From: Chlorella sorokiniana | Taxonomy: Eukaryota > Chlorophyta > Trebouxiophyceae > Chlorellales > Chlorellaceae | Direction of reading: 5' to 3' | DNA length: 64,000 nt | Assembly: GCA_025917655.1 (NCBI GenBank) | Contig: CP084614.1 | Location: forward strand, 2,480,001-2,544,000 | In this document: positions 1 to 10,972 of the stretch, piece by piece | How the letters are laid out: every line of letters begins with the position of its first letter | Position numbering within the stretch: position 1 is the stretch's first letter | Made by a program: the position numbers and the translations under genes | The notes under the pieces: model-generated | Database searches by the model: none | The model's input: the letters and a program-made list of their open reading frames with translations, nothing else | What the model was told of the DNA's origin: nothing

Positions 1-69
1 CCCCCTACTCTCCCTCCACTGCAACGTCGTCTCACTCCTTCCGTTTGCCTCCCCCACTTCCCCCCGCAG

Positions 70-1428
70 GGCTACGACATCTATCTCCATGCCGACGCCA
101 TCCCCGGCCGCGACGCCGACCCCCAGCCCATCATCTTCGCCTACATCTCGCTCAACCTGCAGACGCTCAGCCAGTCGGGCGTGATTGCCACCCCGGCAGG
201 CAGCAGCAACGGGCACGCCCGCAGCGCCGCCGCCACCCCCTCGGCCGCCTCGCGCTCCCAGCCTCGTCGGAAGCCGGCGAGGTGCCGCCGGGCGGCGGCG
301 GGCAGCCGGCGGCGGCGGCGGCGGCGGCAGCGGCTGCGCTGAGCGAGGGTCAGAAGGCGCAGCTGAAGGGGCGGCTGAAGGACGTGATGAGCCGGCTGAT
401 GCAGCGCGACCAGAGCGCGGCCGCCATGCAGGAGCTGTACGTCATGCGCAAGTGAGCCCCTGCTCCCTCCTTGTTCCTTTTTATTTGAGAGTGTGTGGTG
501 ATGTTTGTGTGTGTGTGTGTGTGTGTGAAAAGGGGGGCCGTGCGCAGATCAGGCGCATTGCTTTGAGCAGGCGATGTGCGTGTGTGAGGCTGGTGCTCGT
601 CTGGTAGACATCATCGGAGATGTGCCCCCTCGGGAGCCTACGCCCGCCCCTTCTCGCTGCGTGGCTCCCGAGCGGGGGAAGCCGTGGCTGACGCGCCTCC
701 CACCCTGCCGCCGTCGCCGCCCCGCAGGCAGCACCCCGCCTTCGTGGAGCGATACGTGGCCACCACCTCCGACATGTTCCGCAACTTCATCGACGGCGGC
801 CTGGCGGCGCTGGTGGCGGCGGAGCAGGGCGGCGGCGGCAGCGCGCAGCCCGCGCCGCAGCCCCAGCAGCAGCAGCAGCAGCAGCCAGAGGCGGCGGCGC
901 CGCCGCCCGCGCCGCCCGGCGGCCGTGCCGCCGCTGGAGCTGCAGCGGCCTCCGCTGTCGCCGCCGGGGCTGATCCGCGGGCGGGCGTGGCGATGCACAG
1001 CCCCGGCGCCCCCACACCCACCGGGGCGCAGTCCCCTGGCGGTCTGGGGCGGGCGGCGCCGCCCGCATGGCCTCGCTGCGCGACCGCATGAACCTCATGC
1101 GCCTGAGTGGCGGCGGTGGCGGCGGCGAGGGCAGCCTGCCCGCCAGCGGCCGCTCCTCCTCAGGCGCCAACTTGGCAGATATGGGCAACAGCTTGGAGGT
1201 GAACCGGCGCTGGGGGGAGGGGACTGGTGCTGTTGAGGTGGCCCCCTGGGGGTGCATTGCTCAGACACCCCCTGCATTGTACTTGTTGATGGGGGATTGC
1301 CGTGCACCTGGCCTGCGCTTCTGTTTGAGCTCACAATCGGCACCCTGCTGCGCCCCCGCTCTTGCCAGCTGCAGAGCTTGCAGCAGCGGCTGGCCAACCT
1401 GCAAAGCCGGCGCACGTCGCAGATGTGA
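70..1428 (+). CDS. MOR1: C-terminal end of MOR1/XMAP215-family microtubule polymerase (5' part outside window)
   Basis: Only the C-terminal exons are in the window. Exon 70-451 opens with GYDIYLHADAI and ends in LMQRDQSAAAMQELYVMRK; exon 728-1198 holds HPAFVERYVATTSDMFRNFI, a Gln run, and RMASLRDRMNLMRL; the last exon, 1369-1428, reads LQSLQQRLANLQSRRTSQM then stop. Plant MOR1 proteins end in the same order: an ELYxMRK helix, a FRxYIxDGL helix, an LRERMKSMQL block and a final LQARMERL block. The family uses TOG domains (upstream, not seen) to add tubulin at microtubule plus ends. Two frame changes interrupt otherwise good coding sequence, near 255-275 and near 1045. Both are in GC-rich runs and are probably sequence errors. 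A copy of this 3' end lies at 5427-6440. Confidence 0.72.
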
Positions 1429-1957
1429 TGGCCAGCCCTGCCCCTCTTGTCAGCTGGCGGCCGGAAAGCAGCCAGCGCAAGGCGGCACTGCGCAGCGACG
1501 CAGCGCTGCTCATTCTGCCTCCTTGCCCTTGCTGTGCCCATGTTTTCTCTTGTTGCTACATCCAGGATCAGAGATCAATTCAGTATGTCTCAAGTTAGGG
1601 CAGCAGTCTTCTCTCTCTGGGGGCTGGCCAGGAACGGCGGCCCGCCGCATGTAAATTACACGGCAGAGGAGGGCGCAACAGAGATTGAAGTCTGAAAATT
1701 TGTTGCGGCAGTTCAGGCAGGGGAAGGTACAAATATCAAGACCCGGGAGTGGCGCTGCACGGAGGCAGCCGCCATCACGAGGTTCAAGACTTCTGCAGCT
1801 GCTGCCCGGCATGAGCTGCATGCGCACAAGCCATGGCGCCCACCGCTCCCTGCCCCGTGGGCCGATGGGATCAGTGGCGGTGGTGGTTGTGCGGGAAGCA
1901 GATGCGGCAGCGCCACTGCAAGGAGACGGCACTGGAAGCACAGGCCTGGTCAGCACT
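942..1957 (+). repeat. Source copy of the MOR1 3'-end segmental duplication
   Basis: This block covers the last two MOR1 exons, the last intron, the stop and about 530 bp of downstream DNA. It recurs in the same orientation at 5427-6440. Similarity runs through exon, intron and downstream sequence, for example around 1565-1625 versus 6045-6105 and 1790-1920 versus 6265-6400. It is therefore a DNA-level duplication, not a retrocopy. It fades at about 1957/6440. Confidence 0.75.
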
Positions 1958-2715
1958 GGGTCTGGCTGCAGGTTGCCCAGCGCAGCGGTAGAAAAAAAAA
2001 GCAAAGGTCAAGGTGCTGTTGGAGGGACGTCAGGTAGAAAAGGTGCGACCGGCGGGGCCAGGCCCAAGAGGATGACAGCAGGCCCAAGGACAGAACTGCG
2101 GCAAAGGGGGCAATCACGTAGAAAGCCAGGAAGATGGCAGGATACAAACAAACAGGCAGGATACATAACCTCTAAAAGAAGGAGCTGAGAGGCGCTCACA
2201 AGTGATGCAGATGTCAGCCGCCAGCCAGCTCCGGGGACCATCGGCAGCAACTCCGCCCATGGCCACGCAAACTTAATGGAAAGCTTGAGAGTGCGAAACG
2301 TTGCTGCCTTAGCTGCTGCGTCGTCGCCCTGCAGGCAGACAAAAGGCCATGGATGACTCCATGCAGATGGAGCAGAACCATATGGATCGTGCGGGCCAGC
2401 AGCGCGGTCGGGCACAAGCTGCTGGGCGGCGGAAGGCCCGTCTGCAGCCAAGGAGCACCTTATGACGCATGAAGTCACACATCGCATGTGCCAGCTCGCC
2501 TGGGCGTTGACCTTGATCCTAACCTCTGTTCATACGTTAGCTGGCTTGCTATTTTTTATGCCCACTTCTTGTTTTTAGTGATTCGGTGCAGCACAAGGGC
2601 AGCAATGCATGGGTGAAGCGATCGACAACGGAAAGAGAACAAAACGGTCAGCCACAAAGCCGCCCAGCACCCTCTGGCTGCACGGGCGACGTGGCAATGC
2701 CGCCGGCGGCACTGC
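1429..2715. other. MOR1 3' UTR and intergenic DNA
   Basis: No convincing gene. The first part is MOR1 3' untranslated sequence with a TGTAA signal at 1650-1654. The rest, to the first ATPase exon, has only short open frames without recognisable motifs. Confidence 0.45.
1650..1654 (+). terminator. TGTAA poly(A) signal of MOR1
   Basis: TGTAA lies about 220 bp after the MOR1 stop. TGTAA is the usual chlorophyte polyadenylation signal. The motif is kept in the duplicated copy at 6129-6133. Confidence 0.4.
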
Positions 2716-5009
2716 ATGTTGCCGTACCGGCGGCCGCCGATGCTTTCCCACCGCACTCTCTGGCCCTGTGCCATTGGCGTCGAACTAGCACATCTGCTTC
2801 TTCAGGCCTCACGCCTGGTGACTTGCTTCGGGTTGCCTGCTGCGCAGATGTCGGCCTTCGAGGCGCGCTGCATCGTTTTCCGGCCCTCGGCGTCTTTAAA
2901 ATTGAGGAATGTGCGAGGCGTCAGCATTGCCACGCCCCCAGTGCTGGTGAGTGAGAGAGCGACCACCTGCGGCTGTCCCTCACCTTGTTGCTGAACCCTC
3001 AAGTCGGGAGCAACCTTTGAATGCGAGTATTGGATCCTCGAGCGCCTTCAGGCCACACTGCTATGTTGCTCACTGCCCTCTGCGCCTCTGGCGGACCGAC
3101 ACATGTGCGTCGCTCCTGCAGATGCTGAAGAGAGAGGGAGCGAGTGAACTGCAGCCCACCCACGCACAGTGGAGGACATGCAGCATGCAGCAGCTGTCAG
3201 GCGGCAGCATGGAGCCTGGTTCTGATCTGTTCAACAGGGTTGCAGAGCTGGAATGGGCTGAAGAGCAGCTTTGCAGAGTCAAGCCGCGGAGCATCCAAGT
3301 GATTGTGGGCCCTCGCAGCAGTGGCAAGACTGCCGTGCTGCAGGCATTTCAGGCCAGCAATCCGAAGGTTGTGTACGTCGATTGTCGTGAATACGACATT
3401 AGCAGCCCCAGCAAGTTCATTGCAGCGGTGCTGGACCGAGCCTTGCGGTGTGCCCCCGGCAGCCTTCAGGATCTGTTGGTGCAGAGGCTCGTGAGGTTTG
3501 GGCCCAATGCAGAGCAGCTGGCCAGCAAGATCCAGGCAGCAGCAACAATTGCAGATGTTCCAAAGTTCCAGCTCAGCATCACCGACCTGGGAGGCCTGTT
3601 CAAAAGCCTGGTGATGAGCCCGGAGCGGGAAGGGGCGGCTGACGCCTTGTACCGTGAGATCAGGTGCGCTTTGGTAGCAGTGTTGCATGGACTTGTTGCC
3701 GGAAGCAGGACACCCTTGGTTCCCCAGGCTCAGAAGCTCAGAAGCTGGGCACCTGCAGGACGCTTGTGGACGACTGGCAGCCGAAGACCGCGGAAGACCC
3801 TTGGCCGGTGATCATCGTGGATGAGGCCAACGAGTTGATGAGCTGGCAAGATGCTCATCCAACGGACCTCAAAAACCTGCTGAGCTTCTTTGTCAGCGTG
3901 AGCAAGCAGTCGGGACAGTGCCACGTGGTGCTGGCCACATCCGAGTACGGCTTCTTGGACTGGCTTTCTCAAGGCAGGTCAAGGGACAGGGTAGTCTGCC
4001 GGACTGCATGCTCTGTGTTATTGGTCGGCTGCGTGGTGCTTGGTGTTTTTTGGTGGTGCTTGTTTGCGGGTGGGTGGGTGGATGGGGCCCGGGGCAGGCC
4101 CCTGCCGTGCACTTGTAGAAGGCAGCAGAAAAGCGCAAGACCGGTGGAGCTGACTCCAGCTGTTGCGTTGCATCCCCTTGGCTTGCAGGTATTGGCCCAG
4201 GGTTCTGGGATCCGGCAGTCATCGGTGACTTTACGGAAGCCCATGCACGCGAGTTCCTGCATTGGAAGCTGCAGAAGAACAGAAAAGACATCACGTTGGA
4301 TGATGCTGCATGGGCAAAGGTGTACCAGGTGAGGCTGATGTTGAGGCTGTCTGATGTCCGCCCCACAAAGGAGCTACTTCTCGTTGAGTGCGACGAATTG
4401 CTCACTGCCAGGCTGTTGTGCTTGTGTGGTAGGTGTGCGGCGGGAACGCCGGCGACTTGTCAAGGCTTGCGACTCAGCTCAAGTTCCCTCCCAGCACAGA
4501 AGATCTGGAAGAAGGTGAGCATCTGCAACTGACGCGCCAGCCAAATCATAAGCTTCCTCCTAGCCTGCTTGCGTAACCAGCAGCTGTTTCCCGTTGCTGT
4601 TGCAGCACTGGCGTTCGTTTCCCAAGAGGAAATCTTTCGAGTCAAGAGGCAGGCAAAGGGCGGCAACGGCTGGACGGGCGTGCAGTTTGCCGCCGCTGCC
4701 CTGCGGCTGCTGGACTCCCCGCACCACGTGGTGCCCCAGGACGACATGGAGGAGCTGCTAGGGCAGTACGCAGACCCTGCGGACTCTGATGCTGAGAGGC
4801 AGGCGGTGGCGGGCGAGGATGCGCTGCGCAGCATGGTTGCAGGCAATGCGCTGGCGGTGCGGCCCTACTCAAAGCTGGCGCAGGACATACCCAAGGAGGC
4901 GCATATGGTGGAGGGCCGGCCTGGGCGCGTGGTGACTGCCCCCACGGCCATGAGTCTGTACTGCATGGGGACCCTGCGCAAGCAGCTGCAGGACAAGCTG
5001 GACCGGTAG
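2716..5009 (+). CDS. Archaeal-type P-loop ATPase (STAND/AAA-like)
   Basis: Six exons fit well: 2716-2946, 3122-3663, 3759-3973, 4189-4328, 4433-4514 and 4606-5009. Exon 2 carries the Walker A motif GPRSSGKTAVL. Exon 3 carries a Walker B, PVIIVDEANELM, and a sensor-1-like VLATSEYGFLDW. Exons 4-5 carry GPGFWDPAVIGDFTEAHAR and VCGGNAGDL, the helical region seen in the archaeal ATPase family (PF01637-like), where CGGNPGDL-type motifs are common. The C-terminal exon, with ALAFVSQEEIFRVKRQ, is a helical tail. The cellular role is not known; such proteins are NTP-driven switches. The 3973/4189 intron needs a GC donor to keep the frame. The first exon is the least certain part. The nearest plus-strand gene upstream is MOR1. 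Confidence 0.68.
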
Positions 5010-5251
5010 ACGGTCACCCAGAGTCTGTAGAGGCAGCAGGTAGGCGTACCAGCACTGTGCCTGCCCGCGTCACTGCTTGCAGCGTCCCATGCACATCCTC
5101 CTTGCGCAGCAGATGCTTCTGTCATTTTCTCAGTATCCTTCCCGCCCTGGCATGCACTGCAGGGGAAGCGGTTCCAGCGCAAGCGATCCACCCAATGAAT
5201 AGTGCATGCTGTTTGGGGTATCCACATTCTAACGCACCACAAGAGTTTGGC

Positions 5252-5256
5252 TGTAA
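5252..5256 (+). terminator. TGTAA poly(A) signal of the ATPase gene
   Basis: TGTAA lies about 245 bp after the stop codon and before the start of the MOR1 duplication. Nothing else is evident in 5010-5426. Confidence 0.4.
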
Positions 5257-5426
5257 GTTTGACTGTTCACATTTTCGGTAGTATAGAACTCATCTGCAGC
5301 GCACACAAGAGCGAGCACAGCAGGTCAGCGTAGACAGAGCTACAAAGCCATGCAGCAGAGGAGAGGGTACATGACAAAGTCGGCACCGCAGCAGCTGACA
5401 GCGTGAGAATGGCATGGCGCGCCCGC

Positions 5427-5903
5427 AGCTGCAGCGCCCGCCGCTGTCGCCGCCGGGGCTGATCTGCGGACGGGCATGGCGTTGCACAAGCTGGGGCCTC
5501 GACATCCTCCGGGGTGCAGTCCCTTGGCGGCTTGGGGGCGAGAGGCGGCGCCTGCATGAACTTCATGCGCCTGAGCGGCGGCGGTCGCGGCGGCGGCGGC
5601 GGCGGCATGGGCAGCCTGCCTGCTAGCGGCCGAACCTCCTTGGCGGAAACGGGCAACAGCCTGGAGGTGAAGGGGTGCTGGGAGGGAGCCTGGTCCTGTT
5701 GAGGTGGCCCCGGCGGGGTAGAGCATTGCTCGCACGCTGCCCTTACAGTATGCTGGTAGATGTTTGAACGGTGTGTGGGCCGTGGGCCTGGCCTGCGCAT
5801 TGAGCTCACAATCGGCACCCTGCTGCGCCCCCGCTCTTGCCAGCTGCAGAGCTTGAAGCAGCGGCTGGCCAACCTACAAAGCCGGCGTACGTCGCAGACA
5901 TGA
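5427..5903 (+). pseudogene. Truncated MOR1 3'-end copy
   Basis: This repeats the MOR1 C-terminal blocks: ACMNFMRLSGGGRGGGG, LAETGNSLE, a GT intron, then LQSLKQRLANLQSRRTSQT and stop at 5901-5903. No upstream exons or TOG domains precede it, so it cannot make a MOR1 protein. It differs from the source by scattered substitutions and length changes in the Gly runs, so it is not very recent. An independent short transcript cannot be excluded. Confidence 0.7.
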
Positions 5904-6440
5904 TGGCCCGTCCTGCCCCGCCCCGCTGCCAGCTGTCAGTCGGCAAGCAGCCATCGCAAGGCAGCACTGTGCAGCGAGGCAGTGCTGCTCCTTCTGCCTC
6001 CTTGACCTTGCTGTGCCCGTGCTCTTTCATGTTGCTACATCCAGGATCAGAGATCAGTTCAGTATGTCTCAAGTTAGGGCAGCAGTCTTCTCTCTCTGGA
6101 GGGTGGACAAGAACGGCGGCCCGCCGCATGTAAAGTACACGGCAGAGGAGGGGCGCAACAGAAGATTGGGGTCTGAAAATTCGTTGCGGCAGTTCAGGCA
6201 CAGAAGAAGGTACAAGTATCAAGGCTCGGGAGTGGCGCTGCACGGAGGCAGCCGCCATCACGAGGTTCAAGACTCCTGCAGCTGCTGCCTGGCATGAGCT
6301 GCATGCGCACAAGCCATGGCGCCCACCGCTCCCTGGCCCGTGGGCCAATGGGATCAGTGGCGGTGGTGGTTGTGCGGGAAGCAGATGCGGCAGCGCCACT
6401 GCAGGAAAATGGCGAGGGGAGCACAGTCCCGGTCAGCACA
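5427..6440 (+). repeat. Duplicated copy of the MOR1 3' end and flank
   Basis: Direct repeat of 942-1957, including the intron, stop and a TGTAA signal at 6129-6133. It inserts between the ATPase gene and the 3' side of a minus-strand coiled-coil gene. That gene shows no exon beyond 6587, so the duplication may mark the breakpoint that removed its end. Confidence 0.75.
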
Positions 6441-6586
6441 CCAGCATGGCACGCGCAGCCCGCCAGCAAGCCAAGCTGCCGGTCGCGCAGCGACCTGCAG
6501 CAAACTGCCACGGCACGCACGCAGCTTGCTGCTCCTCCCAAAACATTGTTGATAATCTTCATGTTGCTGCAGCCCCCCTGCTCACC

Positions 6587-7521
6587 ACGCCGTGCTCGCA
6601 CATCTGGCCGTTGGCCCGGTGCTCCTCCCGGTGGGCCAGGCGCCGCTGGTCGGCGGCGGCGCGCTTGGTGTCGTGCAGCATGCGCTCCTCCTTTAGCAGG
6701 CTGCGCTTGAGTGGATGTGCGGGTGGGGACAGCAGCGTTGGGCAAAAAAGCAGCGGATGCATTCAGGCAGCTGTGTGGTGGTGGGAGCTGCTGGTGGTGT
6801 GGTGGTGGCAGCTGGGGCACAGGCGTGGAGGCTAGGAAGGGGTGGCCAAGGTGCCGAGGCGGGTGGGCGCGCAACCGGATGGATGGATGGATGGGAGCGC
6901 AGAGGGCAAGGCTGTTTTGCTGCACCTGATGCAGGCAAGGGCAAGCGAGCGGCGGTGGGTGCATAGCTCACGCTTTGGCTGCCTCCTTCTCCTTCTTCGC
7001 CTCCTCCTTCTTGGTGCGCTGCAGCCATGGGAAACAGCAGGCTTCATCAGCAGGCAACAGGGACTGCAGGGGCTTCACACCGCAATGGCCAGGGCAGACG
7101 GGGCACCGGCCAGCTGAGGCCTTCCCTGCCCGCCCCGACAGCCCGCACCTGGGCCTGCTTCAGCGCATCGTGCAGCTCACGCTCGTACTGCTTCTTGGAG
7201 GCAAGCTTGTCTGCAGCATGGATGTGTGTGTGCGGGTGCGGGTGGATGTCGAGGGGCAAGGGAAGGGGGGCCAGGCGTTCCGGCCGGGTGCAAGGACGCG
7301 CGAGGCAGCGGTCGGCACGAGGGCGGCGGCACCCAGGAGAGCCTTCGTATCGGAGGACGCGTCGGAAGCTTTGAAGAGTCTGATTTGGTGGCCACTGGTG
7401 TTGAACCAGCAAACACGGGGCAGGGTTTCACGCGCAGGGTTTTCACCCCGAGGCAGGCCTTGCCTTTGTGTTCGGCAGCGGGCTTCGTGCCAGAGAAGAG
7501 CGTCTTGACAGCCTCGGCCAT
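6587..7521 (-). CDS. Coiled-coil protein of unknown function, 3' end not found
   Basis: Minus-strand exons with good splice sites can be read. A start exon from 7521 begins MAEAVKTLFSGTKPAAEHKG. Next is an exon near 7205-7150 with DKLASKKQYERELHDALKQAQ. Then one near 7012-6971 reads RTKKEEAKKEKEAAK and ends at GC|GTGAGC. Then one near 6710-6587 reads SLLKEERMLHDTKRAAADQR and EEHRANGQMCEHGV and ends at a GTGAGC donor. The protein is charged, helical and Lys/Glu-rich. I do not recognise the family. No following exon is visible because the MOR1 duplication begins about 150 bp further on. The gene may be truncated, or its last exons lie unseen. Confidence 0.5.
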
Positions 7522-8019
7522 TGATAAATGGGAAACCTGCAAACATGGGTATGGTTGGTTCCGGGCCTCGATCTTGCTTTCATCGCGACTACTTGTCTCA
7601 CCTGAGTATGTAGTAGCGAGTGTAGAGTGCGATCACAGTGGCCCAGTGCCTGTATGGCGTGAACTGCGACTGGGTCACCGTGTGCGTCACTACGCGCAAT
7701 ACACCACCCCACTGACCGGCTCACACAAGCACCCTACTGCACATTCTCGAGTCCTTGATAGTGTATGGCTATGTCGAAGGGAGACCCCTCAATCAACCGG
7801 TTCCTGAAGATCACATGTGGTTGAACCCTCCACTGTGGAGCACCCGTTGCTAGCCGTGTGAGCTTACGGCAGTCACAGCTGCCCTGCGCAGGCGAGGTGT
7901 GAAAGGAAAGGCAGCCCAAGTGGGGCCGCAGACACAGAGGCAGATGTGGCGAGACAGGCGGGGTTACAGGGTTGTGGGTCGAGGTTCGTTGAGCACTTGG
8001 AGTGAGTGGCGGCAAACAC
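7522..8019. other. Intergenic between coiled-coil gene and SR45
   Basis: Upstream region of the coiled-coil gene and 3' flank of SR45. TTACA at 7964-7968 (TGTAA on the minus strand) could be the SR45 poly(A) signal. No coding potential seen. Confidence 0.4.
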
Positions 8020-9408
8020 TCAACAGGGCAATGTGGGACACGTGGGAGGCAAATGGACTGAGGAGCAGCCAATAAGGAGGTGAATGCTAAGCATGGACAG
8101 GCCCAGCCGGGGTTCTGCCGTGGGCAGGCCGGCAAGAGCTGGGGTGTTGAGCGCTGGCACGCGCAGCGAGCCACAGCGCATTGAGCAGCGCTCCAATGAA
8201 GGCTGCGCTGTGCCGCGCTGTGGGCCCACGCTGGGCGTGCTGCGCTCACCGCCCCGGCTCCTGCTGCGGGAAGAGGAGGAGTAGCTGCTGGACCGCCTCC
8301 TGCCCCGGCTGCGGCTGCTGCTGCTGCTCGGGCTGCTGCTGCGCCCGCGGCGGCGGGGCGGCGACGGCGAGCGGCGGCGGGGCGGGCTGCGGCGGCGCAA
8401 GGGGCTGCGCGGCCGCCCGGAGGCGTGCGCCGCCGCGGGGCGAGCGGCGGTAGGGGCTGCGGCGGCGGGGTGGAGAGCGGGCGCGGGGCGGGCTGCGTGC
8501 GCGGCGCACGGGGCTGTCACGCCGCCGCGGAGACAGGAGCGGCGGCGCGGCGGAGAGCGGCGCGGCGGGCTGCGGCGCCGCGGCGACGGAGCGCGACGGG
8601 CGGGGAGCGCCCGCGGGGTGGCGCTTCGCGCCGTGGGCTGGGCTCCCGCCGCTTGGGCTGCAGCACAAACTGCACCACAATCGTGTTGCCGTCTATCTGG
8701 CCGCCATCCATGTGGTCCCGAGCCTTCTCCGCATCCGCCCGCGCCTCAAACTCCACATATGCGAAGCCCCTGCAGCAGCCAGGCAGCGCAGCAACAATAA
8801 AAGCATGACGCGGCAGGGCCAGCCAGGACACCATGCAGGCGGCGTTCATTCTTGGGAGCATTGTGACGAGGCATGCCGCCACCGCCCCATCCAGCTGCTT
8901 GGTGCAGCAAAGGCCTGCTCCTGCGGCAGCCCAGCACAGCCACCGCCCGGCAAGCAAGCAGCGTTTGCCGCCAGAGTCCCCCGACCCACCCCCACTTCTA
9001 AACAAGGGCGGCGGAGTGGCATGGCTGCGCACCGGGGCAGGTTGACGACTCGATCCATGGCCAGCTCCACGCTCCGAAGGGGACCGAAGGTGGAGAAGAT
9101 TTCACGCACGTGCGCGTCGGTCACATTGCGGGTCAGGTGGCCCACGTGCAGGCGCGTGTTGCCGTCTTCGGGGGCCGCGGGGGGCCTTCTTCTCGTCTGT
9201 GTCCATCGGGCGCGGCTTGTCGCCGCCCGAGGCGGGGGCCGGCCGCTCCTCGCGCCGCGCCCGCGCGGCGCGGCGAGCGGCCGCGCGAGGGCGAGGAGGA
9301 GCCGCTGGAACGGCTGGTGCTGGTGCTGGAGCTTGTGCCGCTGGAGCTGGAGGAGCCGCCGCTCCGCGAGGAGCTGCCACTGCTCGACGAAGACCGCGAG
9401 GCCGGCAT
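8020..9408 (-). CDS. SR45: SR45/RNPS1-type serine/arginine-rich splicing factor
   Basis: The layout is RS1-RRM-RS2, as in plant SR45 and animal RNPS1. The N-terminus starts MPASRSSSSSGSSSRSGG (Ser-rich). The RRM first half reads TRLHVGHLTRNVTDAHVREI and LRSVELAMDRVVNLPR. An intron of about 270 bp follows, then GFAYVEFEARADAEKARDHM (RNP1) and IDGNTIVVQFVLQPKRREP from 8769 down. The C-terminus is RS/RRRSP-rich and ends near 8250-8020. The MDRVVNLPRG core is diagnostic. SR45/RNPS1 acts in the nucleus in splice-site choice and the exon-junction/ASAP complex. The RS1-to-RRM linker changes frame twice in GC-rich sequence (about 9140-9300), probably sequence errors. The 3' end is uncertain because a GTGAGC donor occurs near 8249; a stop at 8020 followed by TGTAA is the simplest model. 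Confidence 0.82.
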
Positions 9409-9884
9409 GGCGCTCGGCTCTTACAGCGGACGCCCTGCAACTAAGCAAATCGTCTGTCAGCGGTGTTTGATGCCAGGGATCAGTGGCCATCGAAGCGAAC
9501 GAAGCAATCGAAGGATGGCTTCACCAAGCGAACGTTCTGCTAGCCAGATGCAGGCTAGATGAATGCCGTCACACACCTTGTAACCGTGCAAGACGTAAGT
9601 CGACCTCTTCGCGTGCTGCAAAGCGTGGATGGAGAGCGCTCAACGCGCTGCACGCTCGATTTGCTTGGCAAGCCGGTTATGATGCTGATCAATAAATGAT
9701 GTGCCTTGGGCAGCAGCGCACATGCCCAGAGGCCCACTCATCATGCATGTCCTTCCACCAGCAAGTTTCTACCTTCCTTGCCGCCAGTAACCGGTGTTTG
9801 TCGTCCATTCTGCTTGTTTTTAGTCCTCAACGTGTTTATGTATTTACAGTAGTCGCACGCTGCTTCATAACCCCGCAAGCTCAC
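9409..9884. other. Divergent promoter region, SR45 (-) / ferredoxin-like (+)
   Basis: About 475 bp between two divergent starts. It is less GC-rich than the genes. No clear element or ORF is seen. Confidence 0.4.
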
Positions 9885-10483
9885 ATGTCTTTGACCTGCT
9901 GTCGGCTTCAGTGCCTTTCTGCGCCAGCAGACCGGCCACAACGACTTTGGCAGCTTCGTGACGGCCGATTAAGCACGCCACCTCGTACGCAGCGGCGGCT
10001 GCCGCCGGCTGCCTCCTCTCCTCCAGCGGCGGCGACAGAGCGGCCCTCGGTGCCCATCACCTTCAGCCTTGGTGGCTTGGAGGTCACCTTGGATGCTCAG
10101 CCTGGGCAGAACCTGTGGGAGGCGGCCAAGGAGGCCGGGGCAGACATCACGCTGGGGTGCTCACAAGGCTCCTGCGGCGTCTGCGAGGCGAGAGGCTGGC
10201 CGGGCGGCAGCAGCGCTGCGCTGGGAGTGCCTGCGCGCAACCTTTGAGCCGCCTCTGCAGCGTGGGAGTACGGCCATGCTGCTGCAGCGCCCGCAGGGCC
10301 AGAATCGTTGATGCAAACATGCACTAACAGGCGCACCCCTCTCCTGCGGCAGGTGGAGGTTTACAAATATGGAGTTGAGGGCAGGCCGCCCTCGGTGGGC
10401 GTGGTGCGGCGTGCATCGCGGGCGTACCGCCCGGGTACCGCCGCCTGGAGGTGCGGGAGGTGCCGCTGGACGACATATGGTGA
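9885..10483 (+). CDS. Plastid 2Fe-2S ferredoxin-like protein
   Basis: Exon 1 (9885-10187) starts MSLTCCRLQCLSAP, an Arg/Ser/Pro-rich leader that fits a transit peptide. It continues VPITFSLGGLEVTLDAQPG, then ADITLGCSQGSCGVCE, the plant-type cluster loop C-x4-C-x2-C. Exon 2 starts at 10353 with VEVYKYGVEGRPPSVG. The fourth ligand comes from ACIAGVPPGYRRLEV, one frame away, so one base seems to be missing at 10401-10412. The protein would carry a [2Fe-2S] cluster for electron transfer, probably in the chloroplast. It is not close to standard photosynthetic ferredoxin PetF and is better called ferredoxin-like. The intron requires a GC donor at 10188. The final TGG TGA (10478-10483) also resembles a GTGAGG donor, so another exon is possible. 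Confidence 0.68.
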
Positions 10484-10972
10484 GGCGGGGTGGGGGAGGG
10501 GGCCAGGGGAGTGTGGAGATGCTGGGAAGGTGCTGCCGCATACCAGCAGTGGAGCGTTCTTGCCGGAGGCCGCGCGCGGGAAACCAGGAGGCAAGCGGTT
10601 CGGAAGGTCAAAGCACGAGCGCTTCATGCCTTTCATGCTTACGCCACATGCACTGGTCGCAGGGGCGTGGACGGCTTCGACACATGACTGCCTCAGGCTG
10701 GCACCTTGCCGGATTCTGTGACACCATGCAGAATGCTCCTCGTGGCACGAATTTTGTTCCACTCGCACTGCTCCCTGGTTTTATTTCATGCCGGCCTACG
10801 CACTGACCTTACCACCATCAGCTCTCTTCAATCAAGCTCAACAGACCGCACCCTTGTGTACAGCATGGCTCGGGATGCACCTCAGCAGGGACATGAGCAG
10901 CAATGATTCAAGCCTAAAATACAGGGCAATAGCAGCGTTCGCTTGCTGTGTTCTCTCGCTCCTCCCCGCCGC
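10484..10972. other. Convergent 3' region
   Basis: Lies between the ferredoxin-like gene (+) and the unrecognised minus-strand gene. No supported coding sequence. Confidence 0.35.

Noticed and set aside
5427-5903. Processed retrocopy of MOR1
   Set aside because: The copy keeps the intron and the downstream flank, so it is a DNA duplication.
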